Positions 22,301 through 34,294 of a stretch of 64,000 nucleotides of DNA are shown piece by piece. A program made the position numbers and the translations under genes. Within the stretch, counting starts at the first letter, position 1, and each line of letters begins with the position of its first letter. The DNA lies in NCBI GenBank assembly GCA_910574455.1, contig CAJSYZ010000001.1:1967424-2031423 (forward strand), given 5' to 3'. Source of the DNA: Trichaptum fuscoviolaceum (lineage: Eukaryota; Basidiomycota; Agaricomycetes; Hymenochaetales; Trichaptaceae). Below the pieces are notes generated by a model that saw only the letters and a program-made list of their open reading frames with translations, had not been told where the DNA came from and searched no databases.

Positions 22301-25300
22301 AGATACGTGTGTATTCCGAGTCATACTGTATCCCAGGGACTATCATCAGTCTTCAGGAATATCAAAATCGCATTCAGCAATCCCCGAAGAACGCTGTGAC
22401 ATGCATACGCCCGAATTTAGACATTGTACCTATGCAGTCCAAATATAGAAACGGAACCGGCGCTACTATTGTTCATTTGGGGTTGGGCGGTGAGTCAGAC
22501 ATCAGAACAGTGTGTGTGTGTACGAATACGACACCATGTTTCATCTCCGTTCGTAAGAAAAAGATCTCGAGAAGTCATCAGGAGTTGTGTCCCAAGGATC
22601 ACTTGGTGCTGACGCGGCCTGAAGCCGTTTCGTGAACAAGAAAGTCGTATAATAGGAGATGAAGCCGTAGCATAATGCTGTGCAAAGCACAGTATCACCG
22701 GTCTGAGAGGTGTCCTAGTTCCGGAGGGGGGCGTGTACACCAACTTTCCTTTCCTCCGAGTGCGAGAAGCCTCATTGCAAGCAGTGTACAGGTGGCCCGC
22801 GATTTGTCTCCACCGCCCAAGGGCAGACGGAGGACGAGGAACATCCGACTGCGCGTTTGTTCCGAGTGAGCTCGGTCGAAACCAACGCCCAGTGGATATT
22901 TTGATTGCACACGTTGCAAGATTTCGCAACAAATTCGAACATGGGGGCCCAAGATAACTTCTTGATCCGTGGACAACAACCAAGCCCCTCGCTTGGGACA
23001 ATGTAACCCGTAAGAGTAGGCGCAAAGGCAGCCAAAGCTCGTGCTCCGCTCCTCCCGTCCCTAGATCCAAGGAGAGGCCAGCGTCGAGGTCTGATTACTC
23101 GCCCTAGCAAGAAAAAGGAAGCATCAAACGTCGGAAGTTCGGGGGGACAGGGCGTAGATAGGGGTTTGTTGAATTTGCCCACTGGGCGCCGCAAGGCCGT
23201 CTTTTTTTTTCCTTCACAGTTCCTAGGTTCAACTTGACCGAAAATATCAAGCCCCGAGAGCACAAGTACAAGACGCCCCGAAACCGAGGGGGCGTTGCGC
23301 TTCCCGACTTGAGATCGCGAGAGACAAATGAACAGCACGGGGTCACGGAGCAGGCAAAGTGAAATGAATTCGTAAAGGGGTTCAAGCAAAGGGTGTCCAA
23401 TCGCCTCGTCCCTCGTCTCTCGAAAGCCACAAGACTCGTCCTCGAGATACGAGTGCTCGGCTTTTCCCTCGAGCCGGGTCTTTGTTTAGGCAATGGTGGA
23501 GCTCCAGACGAGAATGACCTGGGCGGTCGTTGTTTCCAATAACGACCATCAGTGTAACTGATCGCCGGCGAAACTCCAGGTCTGTCTTGAACTCTTTAGA
23601 TTGATCGATAAAGAAGATCGCGCCAGGAGACCGTATCATCTGCTCACCCGTGGTCTATGATTTGGCGACAGATTGGTCCCAAAAGAACAATGCGCCCTGA
23701 ATAAAAACAAACTTGATTGATCAGTAGGAGCGCCAAAGCGAAAGACAAAAAAGAGAATGAAATCTTGCTTGAAGTCACGTTCAAAGCTATTTAGGAACAG
23801 ATCAACATACGCCTCCTCAGCGGAACCAAATTAACCAATTGAGCAGAGTCACGCGGCGACAGCCCACTAAGAGAAAGACCTGACGACATTCCATTCACCA
23901 TGTGCAAAGGAAACGATAAGCATATAACGCCGCCTTTCCTTCTTCCGACTGCGGAGAAAGGAAGCCAGAAGTTAGAGCTCAGGAAGAGATACCTTAAGCC
24001 TCATGTCGAAGCCCCTCGAGAAATTTTCGCGCGTTCAGTTCCGATTAGCATACGCCTGGCAGTTGGCATTGAGTTGGCGTTTTGCAGAGTCACCAGACGT
24101 GCCGATAGCCAAACTATCCTGACAGTTCGCCTCCTTCATGGCCACCGTAACCACGTCGATATGAGAAGATCGCGCCTTCCACAGAAACCATCTTCAAACA
24201 TCACCCGGACCATGCGTGATTCGACTCTTCTGTTCCTTTCTTGCCAACCACGTCCGAACTGCGATCACGAGATGCTTGGAATAGATACGTGGGGAATGTA
24301 AAGGACCCCCGAAAGCGCATTCAGAAAAAGGGACGGAGGAGAAGAGTGCCCCGCGGGTAATCACGATAGAAGTTGAAGCTGTCAGACGAGTGAACTAGAA
24401 CCTCTTCAGCCAAAGATCGTTTCAAACCTCTATTACACCAAATTCGGTGGCATTTCATGTGAACATCCTAGAATCTCTTCAAAGCTGCCGAACCTTGGTG
24501 TGAGTAGTATGGTGTGCTCGGCGATAAGAAATGCCTTTAAAGGAGAATTTTCATAGAAACTTTGAATTTGTACTTACGCGTCGACACTACATACGATAGA
24601 GCTTCTGATGAGCACCTTCTTTTCTGCGGTGGATCCCGAACGTTAGGCGAGCCAACTAGTAGTGACGTGCGCAGAAGATGTGACGAACAATGGGTGACGC
24701 GAAGGAATTCGACCTGGCATAATGGGGAGTAACAAAAGGGCAATCCGCATGGTCTCTTGTCGTTTTCGAGGTAGTACAACACTACCTCCATACCAGAGCC
24801 TGTAGGTCAGTAAGAGATTCAAAGATCATCGATTGAAAACGTACGACTGGTCGCCTGAATCGGGACGTGCTCGTGGGTCGTAAACGGTTAAGCCATTATG
24901 TTACAGATATTAAGACAATACGGGAATGTCTCAACGCCTCCTCCTAGAATGTCTGCAACTAGGAGTCAAACTCACACAGGTAAAGTACCGCCTAATAATT
25001 GACGCATTCGATTTCCTTTAGAGCTCTCGGAAATTAAATGTCTGAGAGTGTGACTTTGAGAAAATTGAGTCCAAATACTGGATGTTGCCGAAAGGAAGAG
25101 CGAAAAGGTCCAGAAGCCCTAAGCAGTAGTTAGCTTCACTATACAACAGTTGAGAGTATCTATTGAACCTAGGCTTACCGCCATTGCTGTACGGCCTGGA
25201 AGCTAGCACAGGATACAGTGAAGCCACAAGTATAGAACACGCGACAAATAAAGGAATACCCTGAAACGTTGCTTACCTTATAACATCCTTGATCAATCGG

Positions 25301-25654
25301 TACAAAAATTAGGAGAGAAAGTAGGATTAAAGACAGCGAGAAGGCTCAATATCGTTGAGATGATGGTCGATAAGGAAGAAGGGCATCTTCAGACTACGAA
25401 AGCTGGCGAGCTTGAAATACGACGGGCCACGCCTGAACAACGAGGAAGAAGCGAGGCAGATAAGATAAACCTAATCTTATCTAGAGTAAGAGATTAGATA
25501 AGATTAACTATACGCAAGAATGATCCTCGTTCCTGACTTGTTAAGAAAAGAAGCATTGCACAGCTACTAACTACAGAATGATAGAGCGTATCGACATGTC
25601 GGCCTTATATAGGAATAGAGACGTACTGATGATGTCGACCAAAATGTGAATTTC
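16345..25654. other. 9.3-kb interval without a supportable gene
   Basis: The TEA gene ends at 16344 and NOC3 ends at 25655, so both genes converge on this gap. The first ~500 bp (T/C-rich) are probably TEA 3'-UTR. The rest holds scattered ORFs of up to about 205 codons on both strands (for example 22772-23389 minus, 22111-22635 plus). None carries a recognisable motif, splices to a neighbour or resembles a known family. No tRNA, rRNA, LTR or reverse-transcriptase signature was seen. Several oligo-G/C stretches occur (around 16990, 17270, 17580). A hairpin at 25458-25482 lies 170 bp beyond NOC3. Long non-coding RNA or very decayed transposons are possible. Confidence 0.5.
25458..25482. repeat. 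Hairpin downstream of NOC3
   Basis: Arms AGATAAGAT (25458-25466) and ATCTTATCT (25474-25482) pair perfectly around a 7-nt loop, and AGATAAGAT recurs shortly after, near 25496. It lies about 170 bp past the NOC3 stop codon, so it could sit in its 3' region. It could also be part of a small AT-rich repeat. Confidence 0.4.
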
Positions 25655-28501
25655 CTAAATCTGATCCCTCGAAAATACCATCAGGTCTGCCGCTATCTGT
25701 CTGACTTCTTCACTGCCGTGTCGTTCTGACAACAGTTGCAGCTCCCAGAAATTCGTTGCGAACGGATTGCAAAGTTGAGGATCGTCAATCTCTGGTCGGT
25801 AGATTCCATCCGATATACGATCGTCGGTAGAAAGCAACGCTTCGAGTTTTGGTTCCTTTACTAAAAGGGTACGGACAAACCCGAGTGCTCGCAAAGCTGT
25901 TGACGGAGGGAAGTGGAGAGAGGCAGTGAGAAGACGCTTCGCGAACGCTGCGGAACGCCAAGGAGGATGTTTTGAGGAAGATGATCGAGGAGAGAACGCT
26001 AGGTTGAGCGCGCGGAACATCATATCAGCAGGTGTTTCTCCTTTGTTACCAGCCTTCGAATTTCGAGATGTGCGAGTATTGATTGGTGATTCTATGCCAG
26101 CTGTGATGCTTAAAGGGACGATGAGAGCATACAGTAGGTTGATGAAATCCGTCAAGTCAATATTCAAAGCTTCCCCTAATTGTGTCCAGTTAATTCGTAG
26201 ACATCAAATCAATATCGCAAATGTGCACAAACCTTGACCCGACAATAGCTCGAAAGCCGTCACGATACACTGTAAGCGGTGGTACATGGAACGGATATCT
26301 TGATCTGGCTCCTCCTCTTCGTCCTTTTCATCCGTTTCCCAGGGTCCATCACTCCCATTAGTCCGGGATACCAGGCTTCGAAGAACTTCGAGAAGATCCT
26401 TGAAGAAGTCTATATTTACCAAATGCGTGAAGCGCGAAATTCCTTGCAATGCTGCGGGTAGAAGAGGTGTGGGTTTGTCATTCTTCAGAATTCGGAAATA
26501 GAGGACAAAGAGCAGTTTCAGGGTTTCGGTTTGCTAGGGAACGAGGTGTTAATGGTCTATGTTATTGCTTAATACCAAGTCACCGCAACTCACGACTGAT
26601 GCCCGCTCCTCCCAGTCGACTTCTGCTTCAGCCTCTCGCATTTCCTCCTGTATGGCTTGGTTCTCTTTTAGATTTTTTTTGGCCTTTTTGCTTAAATGAG
26701 GTATCGAAGTTGCTTTGCCCTTTGCCCTACGCTGAGCTGCCCTCCCTTTTGACATCGCATCTCCTGGTTTCTCTTTATCGGCCTTCGATTGGGACGCGCG
26801 GATACCACCGAGCTCAGTCTTCAACCGTAAGTCTAGTAAACAGAACATGACGTTGGGATGGACACTGAATCGGCGCTCCTTAATCATGCGGTTCAACAGA
26901 CGCACAATCTCGAGCGATGGCTGACCGGTAGTATCTGCACGAAAAACCGAAGACAAGGTCTTCAAGCATAGTTCGGAAGGCTGAAAAGGAATCAATATTC
27001 ATTTACAATGTTGAATGTACTCAAAGCCTACCTCGTCCCAAGATTTCTTGCTCAGCCTAGACACAATCGCCGTCATCAGGTTGACTCGAAAGTTGAAGTG
27101 TGTCAATTCGACAAGCAAGCGACACATGCATTGTAAGGCCACTTCCGAAAGCTCACTCTTCGCTGTGTTTGTGATGATGTAAATTAAGATAGAGGTAACA
27201 GTTAAGATTGAACCCCACCTTTGAGCTCAGACTCGAGAGTCCGCAAGTATGATTGATACACACCCACGAGCCCTTGTTCAAAGTCACGCGTCCTCTGAAC
27301 CATTTGACTGACTTTCTCCGCTTTCTCCTTCTCGGACAGAGGTCGGATCCGATACCCGGGAATGATATCCTTAAATACCGCAAGTTGAGACAACAGTGCC
27401 AGTTTTCTGATAATATTGTCATTTGGAACAGGATCAGGATGAGTCGGAGTTGATATCTTTGATTGTGAGAAGGTGTTCAGGCGGCGAAGTAATCCAAGCT
27501 GTAGGGGGGATTATCAGTTACATTCAGGGATAGCAATGATAGGAGACGTACACCATTCTCCGGGTCAGCAATGATGTCTTGACAGATGCTCGCTAATTGC
27601 TCTTTCGCAGCCTGTATTCTTGCCTTCCGGGACTTTATCGATATTAGATCAACAACCGCAAGCCGCCCAAACCGAGCGCCAGTCGATACGTCCTCCACAT
27701 TTGGACGGGGTATCTCGATAGTCCCTTCTTCCACTCCTTCACTCTCCTCGTCCTCAGAAAACGGTGCAGGAACAGCCACCTTCACACCTGTGTGCTGGAC
27801 CCTTCCGTTCTGTAGTTTGATAGGAAGGCGTTCTATACCAGTTTCTTCTTCTGAGTCCCAGGATTTTCGCCGTTTTCGAGGCTCGACTTCGTAAGGCATC
27901 TCTTCGTCGTCCGAGTCTTTGCGAGGTTTGTGTCTATGATGTGTAGAGGAAGAGGAGGAAGATGAGGCATCATCGTCTGACAATGACGGAAGATCATCAT
28001 CTTCTATGTTAGAAGACCATTCGCCCTCATCTTCGCTATGAGAATCTACGGATGGTAGATCGTCCTCTACCGGTTCTTTTCGCTGAGGCTTATTTAACTT
28101 ATGTAGTCTGTCCTCTTCCTTTTTGCTCCTGAACTATTGGTTAGAGGTATACATATGCAATAAATATACTGAATACACACCGAGCAATGCCCTTCTCGTC
28201 CAAATTCTTGAGAAATCCACCTGCGGCCTCAATGTTTTCCGCGAGAAACTCCAACTCTTCCTCTGACAGTACATCGCTATCGGATTCGTCTACGCGGGGA
28301 ATTGGAATAATATTCCTCTCGTACGCATGCTCTTTGCCCTTGCCCTTAGAGTTGGATTTGGTCGATGATTTACCGGCCGTAAGTCTGGGCTTTTTCACTG
28401 AGCCCTGTAATTTTTAAGGTGAGTTACGTGTAATACTTCAAGAAGGCCATGCACCTCACCTGTTTTGTTGGCGCATGCCTTTTCCCCAATACCTTCCCCA
28501 T
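25655..28501 (-). CDS. NOC3: Nucleolar complex protein 3 (60S pre-ribosome assembly and export)
   Basis: Eight exons, in order of translation: 28501-28460, 28404-28181, 28128-27552, 27498-27219, 27162-27032, 26980-26594, 26533-26233, 26175-25655; 820 aa. The N-terminus is basic (MGKVLGKRHAPTK), then acidic and Ser-rich. The Noc3 core has ARIQAAKEQLASICQDII, VFKDIIPGYRIRPLSEKEK and VALQCMCRLLVELTHFNFRVNL. A lysine-rich segment follows (SKKAKKNLKENQ), and the C-terminal CBF/Noc domain runs to the stop. Noc3 pairs with Noc2 during late nucleolar to nucleoplasmic 60S maturation; the yeast protein also has a role at replication origins. Length is close to the family norm. The 14-codon first exon is short, but its ATG fits the usual basic start. 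It shares a 215-bp head-to-head promoter with APC5. Confidence 0.93.
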
Positions 28502-28716
28502 ACCTGAGAGCTGACCCCGCGGATATGCTCAGTTGGAAGATAGCGAGAGACAGAAGGCAAGTGAACTCTACCTCATCAAAATTATAGTTATGACATGGTT
28601 CGGCAACAGCCGAACTACTACTACTATACTATTAGTACTACTTGAACGCGTCTGATGTGAAATTGTCTTTCAAGGTCGTTCGTGATTTATTGACCATCTG
28701 CCTCGAGGCCTCGAAC
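28502..28716. promoter_or_regulatory. Bidirectional promoter between NOC3 and APC5
   Basis: The two start codons are only 215 bp apart and point away from each other. The interval contains an ACGCGT (MCB core, 28646-28651), a small hairpin TTCGGC-AACA-GCCGAA, and runs of ACT/AGT triplets (about 28615-28640). The ACGCGT could link APC5 to G1/S-type regulation, which is inference. Confidence 0.55.
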
Positions 28717-31660
28717 ATGTCCAACCGTCGTCCAGTCTGGGAGGCTTCACAGTCTCAAAATCCTGTACATCACACTATCAGACCACACCATATAGTTCTT
28801 CTGCACCTCTTAAGTTGGTGCTGCCATCCATACCAGCAGCTTCCGACCGTGTCTGGACGGTATATCCTACACATCTACCGTGTTCTTATTAATGAGATTT
28901 CCGAAGTGAATTGCCCTCATACCTTCCCATTCACTGCACCTGACAAAAAACTAGGTGACTGAACCGAAATCGTTCGAAGAACTTGTTGAGGAAGTTCGAA
29001 AAGGCCATCACATTGACCCGAAATCTTGCGAGTTATACCTGACTGAACTGGAGAATTTAGTATGTTCGACTACAGATGCATAACACAATATGCCTTACTT
29101 CTTGCGAAATGTTGTAGAAACGAATCGATGTCAATCTACTCTATGAATACCTGATAGGTGAGTTAACCGACCGCCTCGCTACTGCATTCATCTGACAGCA
29201 TCATTAGAGTTGCCTGCTTTCTGGAGCATGGAAGACGATGAAGTATGTTGTTATCCTTCATGAATGCAGTACATAAGGTATTAATCGACGTCAGGGTGGA
29301 GAGCCGCTTGTGAGTTCGAAGGCTTGGGAAGTCGACCACTGCTTGACAAGAACTCCAGGATAGGCGGTCATTCTTTGCCCTTTTCGCGCGACGTGTATTC
29401 TTCAGCTTTAGGAAACTCTCGTTCATCGGACTGTCATCACTTGCGGACGACCTTCGAGCATGGGCTGCAGGAGACAAAGAGCGAGGCTACCAAAAAGTCG
29501 TTAGAGATGCCATTCGAGATGGTGCGTACTTTTCTAAAACTCTTCTCCATTCCAGCTGAGATTAGTCTAGATAATCTCCTTGTGAGGCCTCAATTTGATA
29601 GAGAAACGTTTGCAGAAGCGGATTCATTTGGAGAGTACGTTAGGTGCTCATCATATATGGGTGTTGTGTTTCTAACAGGCGGTTCAAGCTTCGAAAAAGC
29701 TCGTGCAACAGGTGACTTACATTCAGCAGAAGAGAATCTTAGACGTTTCTTCGAGCAACGCTTCAATGACGGATCGGACTCGTGAGTTGTTTTCACAATT
29801 TACTCAACTTCCATCTAAATGCCATTTGAGAGAGCTACGGCAACATGCTTTACTTAATCTGGTGCAAATGCACATAAGCTCGAGGAACATAAAAGTTGCA
29901 CGACAGGTATGTTAGTATACAAATATCAGATGCCAGACTCCGATGGACAGCTTCAGTACATTCTTGAAGCGATAACTGCTGCTCGGACTTCAAGTGACAA
30001 TGTTGTTCTTCAGCAATGCATGACGTGAGTACTCTTACAGGAGACCATATCATGTTGTAACTAACCAATTAGTCAGGCTTTTGCGTCGTATTGAAGGGCA
30101 CAGTGATCATAGGCGAGAGCCCCTGAATGAGATACAGGCCGATATTCCGGCTTTGGAGATCTTGAATGACATCAGGAAGCTGTTGTTTGCTGTACGCTAA
30201 ACTGTTCGGTATCAATAGCACTCGCACTCATTTTATGTAGGAACAACCTCTTAGTCATGCATTTGAGAAGATCATACAAGCACTCTACGTCTATGACATG
30301 TCTAGGAATTCTCGGGGAGGACCTCCGAATCAAGAAGAACAGTGGGCATTCCATACTGTACAGTCGGCACTCTGGAGATTAGCTGGTATTGATTTGCACT
30401 GAATTATATGTTTACCCGAATTCCGACCCCTTTCATCTATAGGCTGCGAACGCCTGGCTAATATTGAAGAAAATATTGTCCTTGCATTCAGTGACAGTGG
30501 GAGCTCAGATGATTCACGGTTTAAAGCCTTGTTGAACCGCTCTACATATGTAAGTACTTACTCCCTCTATTCACGTTTCTCAATAAAAGCTGAATAAATG
30601 TAGACCGCGAGGCAAGGAAAAGAGAAAGAAACCTTAGGAGCACTTCTGGATCCTGAGACGTGGAGGGGTCTGGACTTCGGCCTTGATCAAGTTCATAGCT
30701 GGTCGGGAGAAATATGGCATACAATGCTATTGTTTGCTACTCGAAGGTGAGTAGATTCTAGACATGTTCTCACAAACCCGTAAATGCCCTTCCTTCTTTA
30801 AGGGGCCAGCGACGCCAAATAGATGGATTCCTTAAGATACGGAGACCGAGTCAAGTAGACTGGGATCATTACATTTTTTCTGACATCACCAAAAAATCGG
30901 TGCGGCCCAATATCGATGCGTTGCTCTATCGCGCTCTTCAGATGAGGGTAATTGTGATAGGCCTGTCTGGTTGTAACATTATGGCTGAGAAATTCGGTTT
31001 ATAGAAGGTCAACCAAGCGCCTATAGCAATCGACGAAATCCTTAAGGCGTTGTGGCAGACCGAGTACCAGGGCCGCTTTGCTATGTATAGACTTGCAATC
31101 GTCTTACTGGCTGACGCGAGCCTTGAGTTCGGTATGAAAATATGGAGTAGAAGATTGATTGAAGAAATAATGCCGCAGGTGCGACCCACGACGATCGAGG
31201 CATTCACCCATCCCACTGACACAATTTGTTTCTCGTGTGAAGGTCATCAATGGCGATGATTTAGAACTGAGAGGCTTCGCCTGCTACGTGCTCGCGCGAT
31301 GCATAATCGCTTGCTGCGGAAAGAACCGTAAGCCTCTCATTTGTAACATATGTCCTGCGGAAATTTCTGATCGTGTTCTCTAAAGGCAAAGGGCTACAAG
31401 AGGCCTTGTCCTACCTTGACCAAGCGGAGAAGGATTATAGACTCATCGAGATCCAGCCCGCAGTACAGGACATCCTATACGTTAGAGCGGCGGTATATAA
31501 CACGCTCGGCATGCTTCAGGAAAGAAACGAAGCTGCAGAACGGCACGTTGCATCCAGGCAGGAGCAGAAACGACTCGAGGCAATAGAAGTGAATGAGCAT
31601 TGGGACGACGTATGGAATGCCGTCATAGATATATCAGCGGCCCTTGCTTCACGGACGTGA
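28717..31660 (+). CDS. APC5: Anaphase-promoting complex subunit 5
   Basis: Seventeen exons: 28717-28905, 28955-29059, 29118-29157, 29208-29242, 29295-29309, 29359-29521, 29556-29638, 29679-29906, 29951-30024, 30077-30191, 30241-30385, 30443-30549, 30604-30746, 30803-30947, 31005-31178, 31243-31327, 31386-31660; 706 aa. The family marker is the block RRVFFSFRKLSFIGLSSLADDLRAW (about 128-152, given here in part only as context: RRVFFSFRKLSFIGL). It follows an N-terminal helical domain with IRPHHIVLLHLL. ELRQHALLNLVQMH and later helical repeats match the TPR-like superhelix. Apc5 is a scaffold in the APC/C ubiquitin ligase platform that drives mitotic exit. Intron density is extreme for the window, and one exon is only 15 nt. 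All 16 junctions keep frame. An in-frame extension upstream has no ATG. Confidence 0.9.
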
Positions 31661-31892
31661 ACTGCTGCGTTATATACTAGCCTGAGATTGTTAAGCATGT
31701 CATCTAATCAGATACGATTATCTGATACTAAGCTCATGTGTTCATCCTCGTCATATGATGCAATATTCGCATTCTGTCGGACCTCTCTCGCGATCCGACT
31801 TGCCTTATATCGAGTCATCCGAATTATTAGCTTCGTACTTTAGCGCTACTTGTATTGCACTCTTTGAAACCCTCTTCCTACTGTCGTTCATC
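31661..31892. other. Short intergenic region APC5 to O-methyltransferase
   Basis: This 232-bp space must hold the APC5 3' end and the promoter and leader of the methyltransferase. An in-frame upstream extension from 31755 exists but lacks family resemblance, so the ATG at 31893 (MSGTGFAP) is preferred. Confidence 0.5.
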
Positions 31893-32771
31893 ATGTCTGG
31901 CACCGGATTTGCACCACAACAGCAGCAGGTTGGCCCAGTGTCCTACGAGGACTGGGCAAAGTCAGATGCGTACCACATCAGCCACCTTATCCCGGAGGAC
32001 CCCATTCTTGAAGCTGCGAAGAAAAATAGCCATGACAAAGGACTTCCGGACATCGCTGTCAGCACATCTCAGGGCAAGTTCTTGCACCTCACCGCGAAAG
32101 CAATCGGTGCAAAGCGCATTCTCGAGGTCGGAACTCTTGGAGGGTATGCCGCTATTGAAATTGTATTTCACTCTGTGCAACTAACAAATAAACCATTGTA
32201 TCTAGATATTCTACAATTTGGCTGGCCAGAGCTTTGCCGGACGGCGGGAAACTCATCACCCTTGAGATATCAGAGAAGCATGCACAGGTATATAACGTAT
32301 GAACTACCGGATGTAGCATACTAATACATATGCCCAGGTAGCTAGAGAGAATATAGAAAGGGCTGGCTTGTCGGAGAAGGTGGAAATAATCCTTGGCCCG
32401 GCTACGGAGAGTCTCAAGAAGCTTGAAGCGGAACCTCCCTTCGACCTTGCCTTCATAGACGCGGACAAGACGGGCAATCTGGACTACTATCTGGAGGCAA
32501 AGAGACTCAGTCGTAAAGGAGCCGTGATCGTGAGTTCTCATTGTGTATGAATTTGTAGCGTAAGACTGATTGGTTCATTAATTAGCTTGTCGATAATGTT
32601 GTGCGTCAAGGTAGAGTGGCTTCTTATCCAGAGGATACGGATGACGTGGGTGTCCTGGGTGTGAGAAGGCTGTTGAAGCACCTTCAAGAGGACAAAGAGG
32701 TAGATGCAACGACCTTACAGATCGTTGATGGGAAGGGGTACGATGGGATCGTTTACTCCGTGAAGTTGTAA
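31893..32771 (+). CDS. Class I SAM-dependent O-methyltransferase (CCoAOMT/COMT type)
   Basis: Four exons, 31893-32143, 32206-32287, 32338-32529 and 32586-32771, give 236 aa, the normal length for this family. SAM-binding motif I is ILEVGTLGGYSTIWLA (about 76-91). The metal-binding residues are Asp152 in AFIDADK and Asp178-Asn179 in LVDNV. The C-terminus DGIVYSVKL matches the conserved final strand. Members transfer a methyl group to catechol-type hydroxyls with a divalent cation. Agaricomycetes carry several, probably for detoxifying or modifying aromatic compounds. The substrate is not predictable and there is no biosynthetic neighbour. The first intron splits the glycine of motif I. Confidence 0.9.
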
Positions 32772-32832
32772 CTTGATGCTGGTAGAATCAGCACCTTTGA
32801 TACGCTCAGATGGCAAACAAGAGCACTCACAA

Positions 32833-32853
32833 AGTATAATATTATATTATACT
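32833..32853. terminator. Perfect AT palindrome between two convergent gene ends
   Basis: Arms AGTATAATAT (32833-32842) and ATATTATACT (32844-32853) flank one base. The palindrome lies 62 bp after the methyltransferase stop and 75 bp beyond the stop of the minus-strand gene at 32928. Such AT-rich signals could act as efficiency elements for 3'-end formation in both directions; this is inference. Confidence 0.35.
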
Positions 32854-32927
32854 ACTAAATTAAGGTGACTTAGATAGGTTGTCTGATGGGTCTTGGTCTA
32901 CCCAACCAGCCTAAGAAGAATGTCAGT

Positions 32928-33599
32928 TCAGTTGCCCAACGCGTCCGTAGCTCGCTGATGTATGATGTAGCTCACGAGCATCGTGTCCCTCTCTTCTCCA
33001 TTTTCTCCAACCACTTTCCTTCTTGTCCCGGGAATGACGCTTGGCGTGTTGACCACCCTTGCCAGCCTATCCAACGCGTCTGGGTCCAAGTTATACTGCA
33101 ATGCAATGTGACGAATTTCTTCCACAGACTTCGCCTTCTTTCTTCTTTCAAGTATCTCAAATAGTTCTCCTGCCAGGATTCGATTCTTAGGCGGGACGCG
33201 AGAAGCAGCCTCTTGTTCTGACGCTTCTTGAGTCTGCAGGATGTGTCTCATGTTCTCGTTCTATAGAGGTGGTGAGCACAAAAGAAGAGATGCTGCAGAG
33301 CGGTGACTTGCCGTCCGAAATGCCGTCATATGGTGATCGACCTTGACGGGTCCCAGTTGATTGAGTTTTTTCAAAAACTGCGGGTCCCCCGAGTCCATTT
33401 CGAAATCTTGAACCAAGTTCAGTTATTGTTCTCGTGATTTTCGCTTGTTATACCCACCTTTCGTTCTTGACTCGCTTGCTAAGGCAGTCCTAGCAGATTC
33501 CTGTTGCACCCTCGGAAGTTCACTGGTTGTAGCGCCTACCCAAGAAGGTCTAGCCTTTGTGGGCAGCTTGCGCACGATCTTGGACGACGAAGAGCCCAT
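32928..33599 (-). CDS. Small conserved-looking protein with N-myristoylation motif, function unknown
   Basis: Three exons, in order of translation: 33599-33458, 33406-33312, 33260-32928; 189 aa. The start MGSSSSKIVRKLP fits the N-myristoyltransferase consensus (Gly2, Ser6, Lys7) with a basic patch, so the protein may be membrane-attached. The C-terminal half is predicted helical and charged (GELFEILERRKKAKSVEEIR), followed by LDPDALDRLARVVNTPSV. I do not recognise the family. The second intron (33261-33311) uses a GC donor (ACG|GCAAGT). It is transcribed divergently from the NLR gene 695 bp away. Its 3' end converges with the methyltransferase. Frame is kept across all junctions and the composition is protein-like, so the gene is probably real. 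Confidence 0.75.
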
Positions 33600-34294
33600 T
33601 GTGCTCGAAAATCGAAGCCCCGAGGGTGTCTGGTTCAGCTGTATACAGTACTACAGTGTTTTCCGAAGAGAGCAAAGGTTCAATGTTCAAGTTCAAGTTC
33701 TCAGGGTTCAAAGGTTGGTTATGACGTACTAATGAAGTTAGCTTGAACTTCAAATCCATGTGCACTGGCACTGGTTCATCTCTCAATCTCACACTATATC
33801 CCCTCTCATCTTACTTAGGTTGCTAACAGTTCGTCAAGTGGGTTTTCAGATCCATGAGAAGGTCCGTCGTGGCATCCTCCTTCCTAGGAGAGACAGTGTA
33901 CGCCATCCGGCTTTGATCGTCCAAAGACCCGGACTAAAGACTGCGGCACGAAGCATAGCTATACAACATCGAACGTTCGCTATGATACTGCGATCAACTC
34001 GGCGCTTCATAGGATCTGACTTCAGCCAGCAACTTTGTGAAATGAGAGGCTATACATCCTATGGGCGCCAACTATCTTGGGGCAATCTTTAGCTTGAAAC
34101 CCATTGTTGTTTGTTCGACTTTTCCACATCGAAGATGGCCTTTTTAGGCTACAGATTCAGAGAGAAAGAAGGTTGGAATGTTGTTGCTCATAGGAATCCA
34201 GGAACAAGAAGATCTAAAAACGCGCCTCGGAGACTCGAGTTGATGCTCATATTATCTGCTAACTTCTGGCGATTCTGCTTGTTCCCACTATCCG
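33600..34294. other. Divergent promoter region between small protein and NLR
   Basis: This 695-bp region separates two divergent start codons. An ORF at 33760-34092 (+) has no recognisable features and was not called. A first coding exon of the NLR could still lie here, because its N-terminus is not firmly fixed. Confidence 0.45.

Noticed and set aside
22111..22635. 174-codon plus-strand ORF in the gene desert
   Set aside because: Composition is not protein-like, and no domain or neighbouring exon fits.
22772..23389. 205-codon minus-strand ORF in the gene desert
   Set aside because: It has no motif, hydrophobicity pattern or splicing partner, and two other frames are also open nearby. It is not strong enough to call.
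29324..29785. 153-codon ORF across APC5 exons
   Set aside because: It is a shifted frame. The real frame gives the APC5 marker RRVFFSFRKLSF and splices correctly on both sides.
33760..34092. 110-codon ORF upstream of the NLR
   Set aside because: It ends before the NLR start, shows no membrane or helical-bundle pattern, and no splice joins it in frame to exon 1.
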